From assembly GCF_034258515.1 (NCBI RefSeq), contig NZ_CP139438.1:1116001-1180000 (forward strand): 64,000 nt of DNA. Reading direction: 5' to 3'. Position 1 is the stretch's first letter, and every line of letters starts with the position of its first letter. The notes under the pieces are model-generated. The model had not been told where the DNA came from and did no database searches. It worked only from the letters and a program-made list of their open reading frames with translations. Positions 7,606 to 15,717 of this stretch are shown here, piece after piece. Made by a program: the position numbers and the translations under genes. This DNA is from Pseudarthrobacter oxydans. Lineage in GTDB: Bacteria > Actinomycetota > Actinomycetes > Actinomycetales > Micrococcaceae.

Positions 7606-9135
7606 GTGTGGCGAGAGCTTGACAAGGCGATTTTGATAAGTGCGACGAGGCAAATTCGCGACTTTGAAAAATATCGGAAAGACGTGCAGGATGAGAATGC
7701 GCGCAGAAAGCGTAGAAGCCTTGATCAGCCGCCCCTGCTGGAGGTAGTTCGTCCCTCCCGGTGGAACGAGAGCCCTGCTTTTAATCCGTACCTCGTCCGC
7801 AAGCGGCGCGCTAGTATCGCTCATGCCATTACTGAGAAGCTGAAGAGTGGAACTTACGTTCCTCAAAGACCGGCGTCTTTTAGTGTTCCGAAACCCTCGG
7901 GTGGTGAACGTCGGGTTAATACCTACAGTATCGCTGATGAGGTGATATCTAAGCGCCTTTACCAGTCCCTTATGGGGAAGAACGCTGCAAAGTTAAGTGC
8001 ACATTCGTTTGCGTATAGAAACGATCGCACGCCGCACGATGCTATTTCCTATATTTATAATGACATGAAGAACGAGCATCGCCTGTTTATTGCAGAATTC
8101 GACTTCAGTAAGTTTTTCGATCTCATATCGCACGAATACATCTGGCAGACTTTCTCTCACCTCGGGATTATTTCGTCTCCCCTGGAGCGGTCTCTCATTA
8201 GGACCTTCCTGGCTCATCCACCGTCTTCCGCCAACGAAGCGGGAAACGAAAAAAATGAAGAAGTGGGGCTCCCTCAGGGAACCTCGATCAGCCTTTTCTT
8301 GGCAAACGTCGCTGCAACTCCTATCGATCGCTCTCTCGAGAGACTGGGAGTTGGGTTTTCGAGATATGCTGACGATACTCTTATTTGGAGTGACAGTTAT
8401 GAGAAGATTTGCACTGCTTCGCGTATTTTACAGGAGGCTGCACATGAAATCGGATCGCCGATAAATTTTGAAAAAAGCCCCGGTATTCGAATTTTGTCGA
8501 AGCCTGAAGCGCGGTCTTCAGAGATCGAAGAAACTAAGTCCGTCAACTATTTGGGGCACACTCTTGGGCTGAATAGTGTCCGAATGCGCGAGACAGCAGT
8601 CGATCGAATAAAAAAGCGAGTTCAGACTCTGATATACACGAACTTGCTTATGGAACCCTTGCGTGATAACCAAAATATGAATGCGATCACGTCAAATGAT
8701 CGCGATTACGTGACCTACGTCTGGCAACTTCGACGCTACCTTTATGGACCCTTGAGTGAGAACGACGTTCGTCGCTTTCAGCATGGCGGCATTCCTGCGA
8801 TGTCGTTTCAGGGCGTGATGTCGTTCTTCCCGCTTGTGGATCACGACAAGGATCTCGTTGAACTTGACGTGTGGATAGCAACTCAAACGTGGCTGGCCCT
8901 TAAAAGACGCCAGCGGCTGCTTGCGAAGCGTGTAACGCGAGTACCCCGAACTTGGGGGCTTAGTAGGTCGAAACTTATTCGACTAAAAGTCGTATCCGGA
9001 ACCACTGGGGAAGAAATTGATCTACGACTCCCAAGCCTAAGAAGAATTGCGGGCGTCATCCGAATGGCTGTCGATACCCATGGTCTTGCCTCTGTCTCAG
9101 ATGGGTCAGACCTCTATCTCTACGAGTCAGACTAA
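7606..9135 (+). CDS. Stand-alone reverse transcriptase (retron/DRT/Abi-like)
   Basis: 509 residues from GTG at 7606 (AGGGGG four bases upstream). Palm and finger motifs are intact: VPKPSGGERRVN, SFAYRNDRTPHDAI, FDFSKFFDLI (motif A, about residues 165-174), GLPQGTSIS (motif B), and RYADDT (motif C, YADD about 254-257), then VNYLGHTL. The two catalytic aspartates are present, so it should be active. The C-terminal about 170 residues contain no domain I recognise. Maturase/HNH domains and group II intron ends are absent, and the retron NAxxH and VTG motifs were not found. That leaves an unknown-group or defence-associated RT as the best guess. Base composition is lower in GC than the flanking operons, pointing to transfer. 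Confidence 0.85.
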   Translation: MWRELDKAILISATRQIRDFEKYRKDVQDENARRKRRSLDQPPLLEVVRPSRWNESPAFNPYLVRKRRASIAHAITEKLKSGTYVPQRPASFSVPKPSGGERRVNTYSIADEVISKRLYQSLMGKNAAKLSAHSFAYRNDRTPHDAISYIYNDMKNEHRLFIAEFDFSKFFDLISHEYIWQTFSHLGIISSPLERSLIRTFLAHPPSSANEAGNEKNEEVGLPQGTSISLFLANVAATPIDRSLERLGVGFSRYADDTLIWSDSYEKICTASRILQEAAHEIGSPINFEKSPGIRILSKPEARSSEIEETKSVNYLGHTLGLNSVRMRETAVDRIKKRVQTLIYTNLLMEPLRDNQNMNAITSNDRDYVTYVWQLRRYLYGPLSENDVRRFQHGGIPAMSFQGVMSFFPLVDHDKDLVELDVWIATQTWLALKRRQRLLAKRVTRVPRTWGLSRSKLIRLKVVSGTTGEEIDLRLPSLRRIAGVIRMAVDTHGLASVSDGSDLYLYESD

Positions 9136-9342
9136 GAGTTTGCGGGGCAGGTGTTGGTCATCCTGTGCCTTGTGGCGCCGTCCAACGTAGGCATAGTTGC
9201 TACGGGTGCACCGGCTCTGTGACCAGGCCAACCATTCTTTGCTTCCACGTCCAGGCTCTCTGTCATCTCCGCGTTAGACTTTTCCGACGGGTGGAGCTAC
9301 GTCCTGGGCCTGTTCTTTGAGGATCTCAGCCATAATGAAGAG

Positions 9343-9534
9343 ATGAGCGAAGACAAAAGTATCCTCCGGGGTGTAGACCCCACTTCCGCCAATGAGGCCC
9401 TTCATGGATCGGCCAGCAGGGGGTCGCACGTAATGCCGACGAGTTCACTCCCCGCCAACTTCGTCCCACCATCCGCAGCGCTGAAACCCGCGGAACAAGT
9501 GTCGACGCAGCGCCCTTCCTCCGCCCCCAGCTAA
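9343..9534 (+). CDS. Possible small ORF ahead of the DUF6338-like gene
   Basis: A 63-residue frame starting MSEDKSILRGVDPTSANEALHG and ending five bases before the GTG of the next gene. It is hydrophilic, with a Ser/Pro/Ala-rich second half, and I recognise no domain. The next gene has no visible ribosome site, so translational coupling to this frame would make sense of its start. The sequence before its ATG (aatgaagag) is a weak site. The remaining bases 9136-9342 show nothing recognisable. Confidence 0.3.
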   Translation: MSEDKSILRGVDPTSANEALHGSASRGSHVMPTSSLPANFVPPSAALKPAEQVSTQRPSSAPS

Positions 9535-9539
9535 TTCAC

Positions 9540-10193
9540 GTGGTGCCTGGGAGCCTTTGGGCTGTGCTTGCCGTGCTGGGACTGCTGCCCGGTTGGATAT
9601 TCCTCGTAAAACGCGAAAAGCATCTACGCGGAGCAACTCGGAGTGGCTTCGGTGAACTTCTCCAAGTAGCAGCTGTCGGTGCGGGTCTGACGGGCACGGC
9701 GCTCCTGATTTGGTCGATTTTTTCCGAGCCAATTGCTCCCCTTGGGTTTGTCAGCCTGAATGAGCTCGCCGCTTCAGGGGGAACATATCTGGCCGCCCAT
9801 CCGCGCCACGTCATCTCCACCCTTGCCCTGGTTCTAAGCGCTGCCTGTTTGTTTGCACTGCTGCTGGCCACGTACAAATATCAATCCCTCCATGACGCAT
9901 ACAAGCCGGGCTCGTCTTGGGAACAGGCCTTTAGTGGAGTGCCCCAGGGCAAGGGTCTTTGGTTAGGTATTCAATTGAGGGAAGGCCCACTTGTTGAGGG
10001 TGTTCTCCATAGTTTCGATATTGCCGAAGCGAGTGATGGCAACCGAGATGTAGTGCTGAGGCATCCTATCTACGTAACCATCAACGATGCTCGCGGAATT
10101 ACGGAACTAGACCGCTTGGTGATTTCTTCTGAGCAGATGCAGTACATGAGTGCGATCCATATTGAGCTCGCCAGCGAAAATTCCGGCGTTTGA
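9540..10193 (+). CDS. DUF6338-like membrane protein
   Basis: 217 residues from GTG at 9540. Three hydrophobic helices are visible: about 3-22 (SLWAVLAVLGLLPGWIFLV), about 45-65 (AGLTGTALLIWSIF) and about 88-110 (STLALVLSAACLFALLLATY). They are followed by a cytoplasmic soluble domain of about 105 residues containing GLWLGIQLREGPLVEGVL and LDRLVISSEQM. The N-terminal layout and the soluble tail fit the DUF6338 family of unknown function, often about 220 residues long. It lies between the reverse transcriptase and the PLD-helicase, on the same strand. A membrane partner or effector for one of them is possible but unproven. Confidence 0.65.
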   Translation: MVPGSLWAVLAVLGLLPGWIFLVKREKHLRGATRSGFGELLQVAAVGAGLTGTALLIWSIFSEPIAPLGFVSLNELAASGGTYLAAHPRHVISTLALVLSAACLFALLLATYKYQSLHDAYKPGSSWEQAFSGVPQGKGLWLGIQLREGPLVEGVLHSFDIAEASDGNRDVVLRHPIYVTINDARGITELDRLVISSEQMQYMSAIHIELASENSGV

Positions 10194-10310
10194 CATTCTG
10201 CTGCTAAGGGCAGTCTGAGTCGCGCATACACAGTCGAATTGTGCAGCTTCTGTAGAACAAGTTTGAGTGTGTTGAGTGCGTCCTCTGCCTGGATCCAATA
10301 ACCTGGCGCT

Positions 10311-13300
10311 GTGATTAACTATTTTGGGGGATCAGCGGAGGAACAGTTACCCGAGGGCCTGTACGAACTTCTAAGCACAGATTTACTCAGGACACGTCTG
10401 CATCAATCAGCAGGACTGCAGCCAGTCTTCGCTGAGATAGAAGACGAAGACTCTCCGGACATTCTCTCTCGTCATCTGGCAGATGCTGTTCGGAAGGCTC
10501 TCACCGGAGCAAAGCCAGCCGACCGGGTCGCTTTGGCGAATCGACTTCTTCAAGAGCTTCGGCATGGCGACCTAATCACTGATGTCCCTTCCCAGCTCCA
10601 GGCGCTCCATCGCCCGAATTCGCTCAAGCGTCGCCAACTCCGCCGACCCACCACAAAGCTGAGCGACTCGGCTCTGCTCACCAATAGCAAGAACGACCCA
10701 AATCTCGCGGCTGAGCTCCGGGCCGAGATGGAGTCGGCTAACACCGTTGATCTTCTTTGCGCCTTCGTCCGTTGGACCGGGCTGAGGCTTCTCGAGCCAG
10801 CCCTTGAACAACTCATAGAACGCGGCGCCAAGCTCCGAGTCATTACCACCACCTATATGGGCGCAACAGAACGCCGTGCCCTCGACGAGCTCGCCACACG
10901 TTATGGGGCAGAGGTAAAGATCAGCTACGAAACGCAGGCAACCCGACTGCACGCCAAAGCCTGGCTGTTCCGCCGCAATACCGGATTCGACACCGCCTAC
11001 GTAGGCAGCTCCAACCTGAGCCAGGCTGCGCTCCTTGACGGGCTGGAATGGAACGTCCGCCTCAGTTCGGTCGCAACACCCGCCCTCCTGCAGAAGTTCG
11101 AGGTCACCTTCGACAGCTACTGGGAGCAGCGCGCCTTCCAAAGCTACGACCCGGAACGCGACGGCGAAAAGCTGGACGCTGCGTTGGAACGGAACGGTGG
11201 CCGTCGCACGGCGGCGCCGGATGCAACTACCGGCCTTGAGGTTCAGCCGTTCCTTCACCAGGAAGAGATGTTGGAGGACCTGGAAGCCGAGCGGCTCAAG
11301 GGCTTCACTCAGAACCTCCTGGTCGCGGCCACGGGAACCGGCAAGACGGTCATCGCAGCCCTGGACTACAAGCGGCTATGCGAAGCTGCCGGCCACGACC
11401 TAAGGCTGCTCTTCGTTGCCCATCGGCAGGAGATTCTCAAGCAGGCAATGCGCACCTACCGCGACGTCATGCAGGACGGAGCCTTCGGTGAACTCTACGT
11501 GGGGGACCACAAGCCGCAAGAGTGGAAGCACATCTTCGCGTCCGTCCAGTCGCTCTCCTCCCTCGGTGTTGAGCAGCTGGAGCCGGACTTCTTCGACGTC
11601 GTCGTAATCGATGAGTTCCACCATGCTATGGCGCCCACATACCGTCGCGTGATTGATCACCTGCAGCCGCAGCAGCTCCTGGGACTCACGGCTACACCGG
11701 AGCGGGGTGACGGCCTCGACGTCGCCAAGCAGTTCTTCGACGGCCGCACGGCCAGCGAACTGCGCCTCTGGGATGCACTGGACGCTGACCTGCTGGTGCC
11801 GTTCCACTACTTCGGTGTCTCTGACGACGTGGACCTGAGCCAGTTGGACTGGAAACGTGGCAACTACGACCCCACCCAGCTGAGCGCCCTCTACACGGGG
11901 AACGACGCCCGCGCCGCCAAGGTGATCCGCGAACTCAGGGACAAGGTGACCAGCACCGACCAGATGCGGGCCATTGGCTTCTGTGTCTCCGTGCAGCACG
12001 CCCACTACATGGCCGAGGTGTTCAACCGAGCCGGTGTCGCCTCCGTCGCCGTCGACGGCACCACTGACAATGCCGACCGGGAGGAAGCCCTCCGGCGCCT
12101 GGGCAAGCGGGAGATCAGCTGCATCTTCGCCGTCGACCTTTTCAATGAAGGGCTGGACCTGCCGCAGGTGGACACCATCCTGCTGCTCCGGCCCACGCAG
12201 AGTGCCACGGTCTTTCTTCAGCAGCTGGGACGCGGGCTGCGCCGTGCCGAGGGCAAGGCGGTGCTGACGGTTCTGGACTTTATCGGCCAGCAGCGCCGTG
12301 AGTTCCGCTTTGACCTGCGCTACCGGGCGCTGACCGGCTACGGCCGAAAGGAGCTGGAGAAGGCTGTCGAGGACGAGTTCCCGTACCTGCCGTCCGGCTC
12401 GCAGATCGTGCTGGACCGGGTGGCGCAGAAGGTGGTCCTGGACAACATCAAGGCCCAGCTCCGGTTCAACCGGGCGCAGCTGGTCCGGGACATTGCCTCG
12501 TACGCCGAGACCGAGCTGGAGGCCTATCTGGAGCGGTCGGGGAATGACGTGAAAACGATCTACCGTTCCACCAGGGACTCGTGGACCGGTTACCTCCGGC
12601 AGGCAGGGCTGATCGAAGGGTACTCGCCCCTGGAGACGGTGCTCCGCGGGAAGATCGAGGAGCTGTCAGACGGGGAGGAGAAGAAGCTGCTGGGCCGCAT
12701 GGCCGCGCTTATTCACGTGGACGATCCGGAACGCGCTGCAGCCTATTCGATGTTGGTTTCTCCCGACGCGCCCCGCTACGCGGGGCTTGGCCTGCGCGAG
12801 CAGGCTTTCGCACGCATGCTCTTTTACACGCTATGGGACGACGGCGGCGGGTTCGCAACGTACGACGACGGCCTGGACCATCTGCGTGGCTACCAGTTTG
12901 TGTGCCGCGAAATTCGCCAGGTCGTGAAGCTGGGGTTGGCGGCATCAAAGCATGCGGCTAAGAGCCTCGGTGCGGGGCTGCAGCATGTCCCGCTGCTCTC
13001 GCATGCTACCTACCGGCGCGAGGAGGTTCTCGCGGCGCTTCAGTACGGTTCGCTGGAACAGGGCAAGAACGTCCAGCACCGGGAGGGTGTCGCTTGGTGT
13101 CCGGCTACCGCGACAGACGCCTTCTTTGTCACCCTGAACAAGGACGACAAGAAGCACTCCGCGACGACGATGTACAAGGACTACGCCCTCAGCCCGGAGC
13201 TGTTCCACTGGGAGTCACAGAATGCAACGTCGCCAACGAGCCCGACGGGACGTCGGTATCTGGACCGAGCGTCGCATGGTTCTCGGGTGCTGATATTCAC

Positions 13301-13466
13301 GAGAGACACGGCGGACGATGAGACCGGACTGACGGTTCCCTACACGTGTCTGGGTCAGGTGGACTACGTTCAGCATTTGGGCGAAAGGCCGATCGCGATT
13401 ACCTGGAAGCTGCATAGGCCGATGCCGGCGGACGTTTATGCGACCGCAGCGGCGGTGGCGCAGTAG
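10311..13466 (+). CDS. PLD nuclease-DEAD/DEAH helicase with DUF3427-like C-terminus
   Basis: 1051 residues from GTG at 10311. Order: N-terminal helical part (1-120); a phospholipase-D-type nuclease with HAK at 214-216 and GSSN at 232-235; an SF2 helicase with Walker A AATGTGKT (339-346), DEFHH (434-438), TATPERGDG (460-468), and motif VI QQLGRGLRRAEGK near 640; then about 350 residues that fit DUF3427. The combination suggests an enzyme that unwinds or translocates on DNA and cuts it with one HxK...GSxN half-site, probably as a dimer. Such PLD-helicase proteins occur in bacterial defence neighbourhoods. GC rises towards the 3' half, so this gene may have a different origin from its neighbours. 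Confidence 0.85.
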   Translation: MINYFGGSAEEQLPEGLYELLSTDLLRTRLHQSAGLQPVFAEIEDEDSPDILSRHLADAVRKALTGAKPADRVALANRLLQELRHGDLITDVPSQLQALHRPNSLKRRQLRRPTTKLSDSALLTNSKNDPNLAAELRAEMESANTVDLLCAFVRWTGLRLLEPALEQLIERGAKLRVITTTYMGATERRALDELATRYGAEVKISYETQATRLHAKAWLFRRNTGFDTAYVGSSNLSQAALLDGLEWNVRLSSVATPALLQKFEVTFDSYWEQRAFQSYDPERDGEKLDAALERNGGRRTAAPDATTGLEVQPFLHQEEMLEDLEAERLKGFTQNLLVAATGTGKTVIAALDYKRLCEAAGHDLRLLFVAHRQEILKQAMRTYRDVMQDGAFGELYVGDHKPQEWKHIFASVQSLSSLGVEQLEPDFFDVVVIDEFHHAMAPTYRRVIDHLQPQQLLGLTATPERGDGLDVAKQFFDGRTASELRLWDALDADLLVPFHYFGVSDDVDLSQLDWKRGNYDPTQLSALYTGNDARAAKVIRELRDKVTSTDQMRAIGFCVSVQHAHYMAEVFNRAGVASVAVDGTTDNADREEALRRLGKREISCIFAVDLFNEGLDLPQVDTILLLRPTQSATVFLQQLGRGLRRAEGKAVLTVLDFIGQQRREFRFDLRYRALTGYGRKELEKAVEDEFPYLPSGSQIVLDRVAQKVVLDNIKAQLRFNRAQLVRDIASYAETELEAYLERSGNDVKTIYRSTRDSWTGYLRQAGLIEGYSPLETVLRGKIEELSDGEEKKLLGRMAALIHVDDPERAAAYSMLVSPDAPRYAGLGLREQAFARMLFYTLWDDGGGFATYDDGLDHLRGYQFVCREIRQVVKLGLAASKHAAKSLGAGLQHVPLLSHATYRREEVLAALQYGSLEQGKNVQHREGVAWCPATATDAFFVTLNKDDKKHSATTMYKDYALSPELFHWESQNATSPTSPTGRRYLDRASHGSRVLIFTRDTADDETGLTVPYTCLGQVDYVQHLGERPIAITWKLHRPMPADVYATAAAVAQ

Positions 13467-13694
13467 TTGTACCGCGTCCAGGCCAACTCGATATGCCCGC
13501 CATTACGGCCGCAAAGACTACAGAATTCTCGAAATTCTGAAGCTCTGCGCCTGTGTATCATTTTGCGGCGGTTCGCACAGTCCACCTATGCTGTACACCA
13601 TCGAGCAGTACAACATGACGCGTGCAAATAATTCCAATAGTTCACCTGACAGTTGTTCAGACTAGCTCGTCCTGCCGCGTGTTACGGTGACTTG

Positions 13695-14015
13695 GTGTCC
13701 GACAAAACCGTAATGCAGTTGCTTCGAGAGTTCGTTGCCGAGCGAGAGTGGGGACAGTTCCACAGCAGCGCAAACTTGGCCAAATCCATCTCGATAGAGT
13801 CGGGCGAACTTCTGGAATGCTTCCAATGGAATGATGAAGCGGAAACAGAAAGGGTTCAGTCGGAGCTTGCTGACGTCTTGACGTATGCCTACCTCTTAGC
13901 CGATCGTCTGGGCGTCGACCCCGATACCATAGTGGCCAAGAAACTCGAGGAGTCCCGGACGAAGTACCCGGTGGAAAAGGCTCGCGGGCGAAGTTCGAAG
14001 TATGACGAACTTTAG
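13695..14015 (+). CDS. MazG-like nucleotide pyrophosphohydrolase
   Basis: 106 residues from GTG at 13695 (GGTGA upstream); an upstream in-frame TTG at 13653 would add an unlikely leader. The family pattern WGQFHSSANLAKSISIESGELLECFQW is intact, with ExxE (ESGE) and ExxD (ELADVL) supplying the four magnesium ligands of all-alpha NTP pyrophosphatases of the RS21-C6/MazG type. These convert (d)NTPs to monophosphates. Its stop lies 14 bases inside the next gene, which encodes a GIY-YIG helicase, so the two are translationally coupled and probably work together, e.g. nucleotide depletion or sensing alongside DNA cleavage. GC is lower than the genome background. Confidence 0.85.
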   Translation: MSDKTVMQLLREFVAEREWGQFHSSANLAKSISIESGELLECFQWNDEAETERVQSELADVLTYAYLLADRLGVDPDTIVAKKLEESRTKYPVEKARGRSSKYDEL

Positions 14016-15717
14016 GATTGAACGTCGGAGCTTCTCGCCGCACGAGATTGACCAATTGAGCCGAAGCGGCGACTACTTCACTAACTGGCCCGTTGTATAC
14101 ACGCTGAATGACTCAAGAAGTGTGTACGTCGGTGAATCGAGAAGCGTAGCTTCCCGCATGCGGCAGCACTTGAAGTCATCTGAGAAGAGTGGCCTGCATC
14201 GGATGCATCTAGTCATTGATGACACTTTTCATAAATCTGCTTGCCTTGACTTGGAGTCATTCCTAATTCGACTTTTTGCTGGCGAAGGACGCTTTCAGGT
14301 GCTGAATGGAAACGCTGGAGTCAGCGACTCGGACTACTATGATCGCGCGAAGTACACCGGCTCTTTCAATCTGATATTTGAGGAACTTCGCAGAGAGGGA
14401 CTGTTTGAGCGGTCGATTCCCGAAATTGTGAACAGCGATCTCTTCAAGTTCTCACCCTTCAAAGCTCTTAATAGCGACCAAGCGGGTGCGGTGGGAGAGA
14501 TTCTAGACGGTCTTCTCGAAGATATCGATTGTGGAAAACCAAGTACCAGTGTAATCCAGGGTGATCCCGGCACGGGGAAGACAATCATTGCAATATACCT
14601 CATGAAACTTTTACGAGATATCCAGCTTTCGCAAGAAGGTGAGAACTTTGATAGTGATTCGATCTTTTCGGATTACTTCGTGGAAGGGAATCGCGATCTC
14701 ATTGCTGATCTTAAAATTGGGTTGGTTATCCCGCAGCAGTCGCTGCGTTCAACCATAAAAAAGGTCTTTAGTAGGACACCTTCTCTTCAGCCTGGGATGG
14801 TTTTGAGTCCCTTTGATCTCTCACCCTCCGAAGAGTCCTACGACCTACTGATAGTTGACGAAGCGCACAGGCTCAGCCAACGAGCGAATCAGCCGTCCGG
14901 CCCTCAGAACAAGAAATTTCGCGAGATCACTGAAGCCCTATTTGGCATAGATGACCTTTCGGTCACTCAGCTGGACTGGGTTCGCAAGAGCAGCAAGCAC
15001 CAGATACTGCTGGTGGATGCTGAACAAAGCGTTCGGCCCGCGGATCTGCCCAAGGATGTCGTTCGGTCGCTAATAGAACATTCTCGGGTTGAGAAGAAGT
15101 TCTATCCCCTGCACTCCCAGATGCGTGTCCGTGGCGGAACGGATTATATTAAATACATTCGTGCGATCCTTTCGTCCGAACCACCCGTTCCTTCGCGGGT
15201 CGAGAATTACGATTTCAAGCTTTTTGATGACGTGAGTGAGATGCACCAGGAAATACGTTTGCGGGAATCCGAGGTCCAGCTTGCTCGACTGGTGGCAGGC
15301 TTCGCGTGGCCTTGGAAGACAAAGTCAGATCCGAATGCGTTCGACATCGAAATTAGTGGGTACCGACTTCGCTGGAACCAGGCACAAACGGACTGGATCA
15401 ATTCTGCCACTTCAGTAAACGAGGTCGGCTCTATTCACACCGTCCAGGGGTACGATCTAAACTATGCAGGTGTAATCATTGGGCCGGACCTCCGCTTCGA
15501 TCTGGAGACTCAATCCGTCGTTATCGATCGAGCTAGCTATTTCGATAAGAAGGGCAAAGAAAACAACCCCAAGCTTGGGCTGGTGTACACTGACAGCGAT
15601 TTGCTTCGATACATCGTGAACATTTACGCAGTCCTGATGACGCGAGGTATGCATGGGACCTACGTGTACGTGCACGACAAGGCCCTTCGCGAATACCTGC
15701 GCCAGTTCTTTCCCTAA
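14002..15717 (+). CDS. GIY-YIG nuclease fused to DUF2075 (SF1-type) helicase
   Basis: 571 residues. N-terminus: a GIY-YIG endonuclease (VVY at 31-33, YVGES at 42-46, SRMRQHL at 51-57, Glu near 85 in LDLESF). From about residue 150: a DUF2075/Schlafen-type ATPase with Walker A GDPGTGKT (187-194), Walker B IVDEAHRLS (284-292), IHTVQGYDLNYAGVIIG (478-494) and a C-terminal YAVLMTRGMHGTYVYV (542-557) arginine-finger motif. Each half looks catalytically complete. It overlaps the MazG-like gene by 14 bases. Low GC and rare-codon use mark it as foreign. Family knowledge supports nucleic-acid unwinding plus cleavage; the defence role is inferred from architecture and neighbourhood. Confidence 0.85.
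   Translation: MTNFRIERRSFSPHEIDQLSRSGDYFTNWPVVYTLNDSRSVYVGESRSVASRMRQHLKSSEKSGLHRMHLVIDDTFHKSACLDLESFLIRLFAGEGRFQVLNGNAGVSDSDYYDRAKYTGSFNLIFEELRREGLFERSIPEIVNSDLFKFSPFKALNSDQAGAVGEILDGLLEDIDCGKPSTSVIQGDPGTGKTIIAIYLMKLLRDIQLSQEGENFDSDSIFSDYFVEGNRDLIADLKIGLVIPQQSLRSTIKKVFSRTPSLQPGMVLSPFDLSPSEESYDLLIVDEAHRLSQRANQPSGPQNKKFREITEALFGIDDLSVTQLDWVRKSSKHQILLVDAEQSVRPADLPKDVVRSLIEHSRVEKKFYPLHSQMRVRGGTDYIKYIRAILSSEPPVPSRVENYDFKLFDDVSEMHQEIRLRESEVQLARLVAGFAWPWKTKSDPNAFDIEISGYRLRWNQAQTDWINSATSVNEVGSIHTVQGYDLNYAGVIIGPDLRFDLETQSVVIDRASYFDKKGKENNPKLGLVYTDSDLLRYIVNIYAVLMTRGMHGTYVYVHDKALREYLRQFFP

Noticed and set aside
6520..9135. Nitrilase next to a reverse transcriptase, as in DRT1 systems where both are fused
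   Set aside because: The nitrilase belongs to the upstream permease operon by spacing, GC content and partner nitrilase, and is separated from the RT by 306 bases of different composition.
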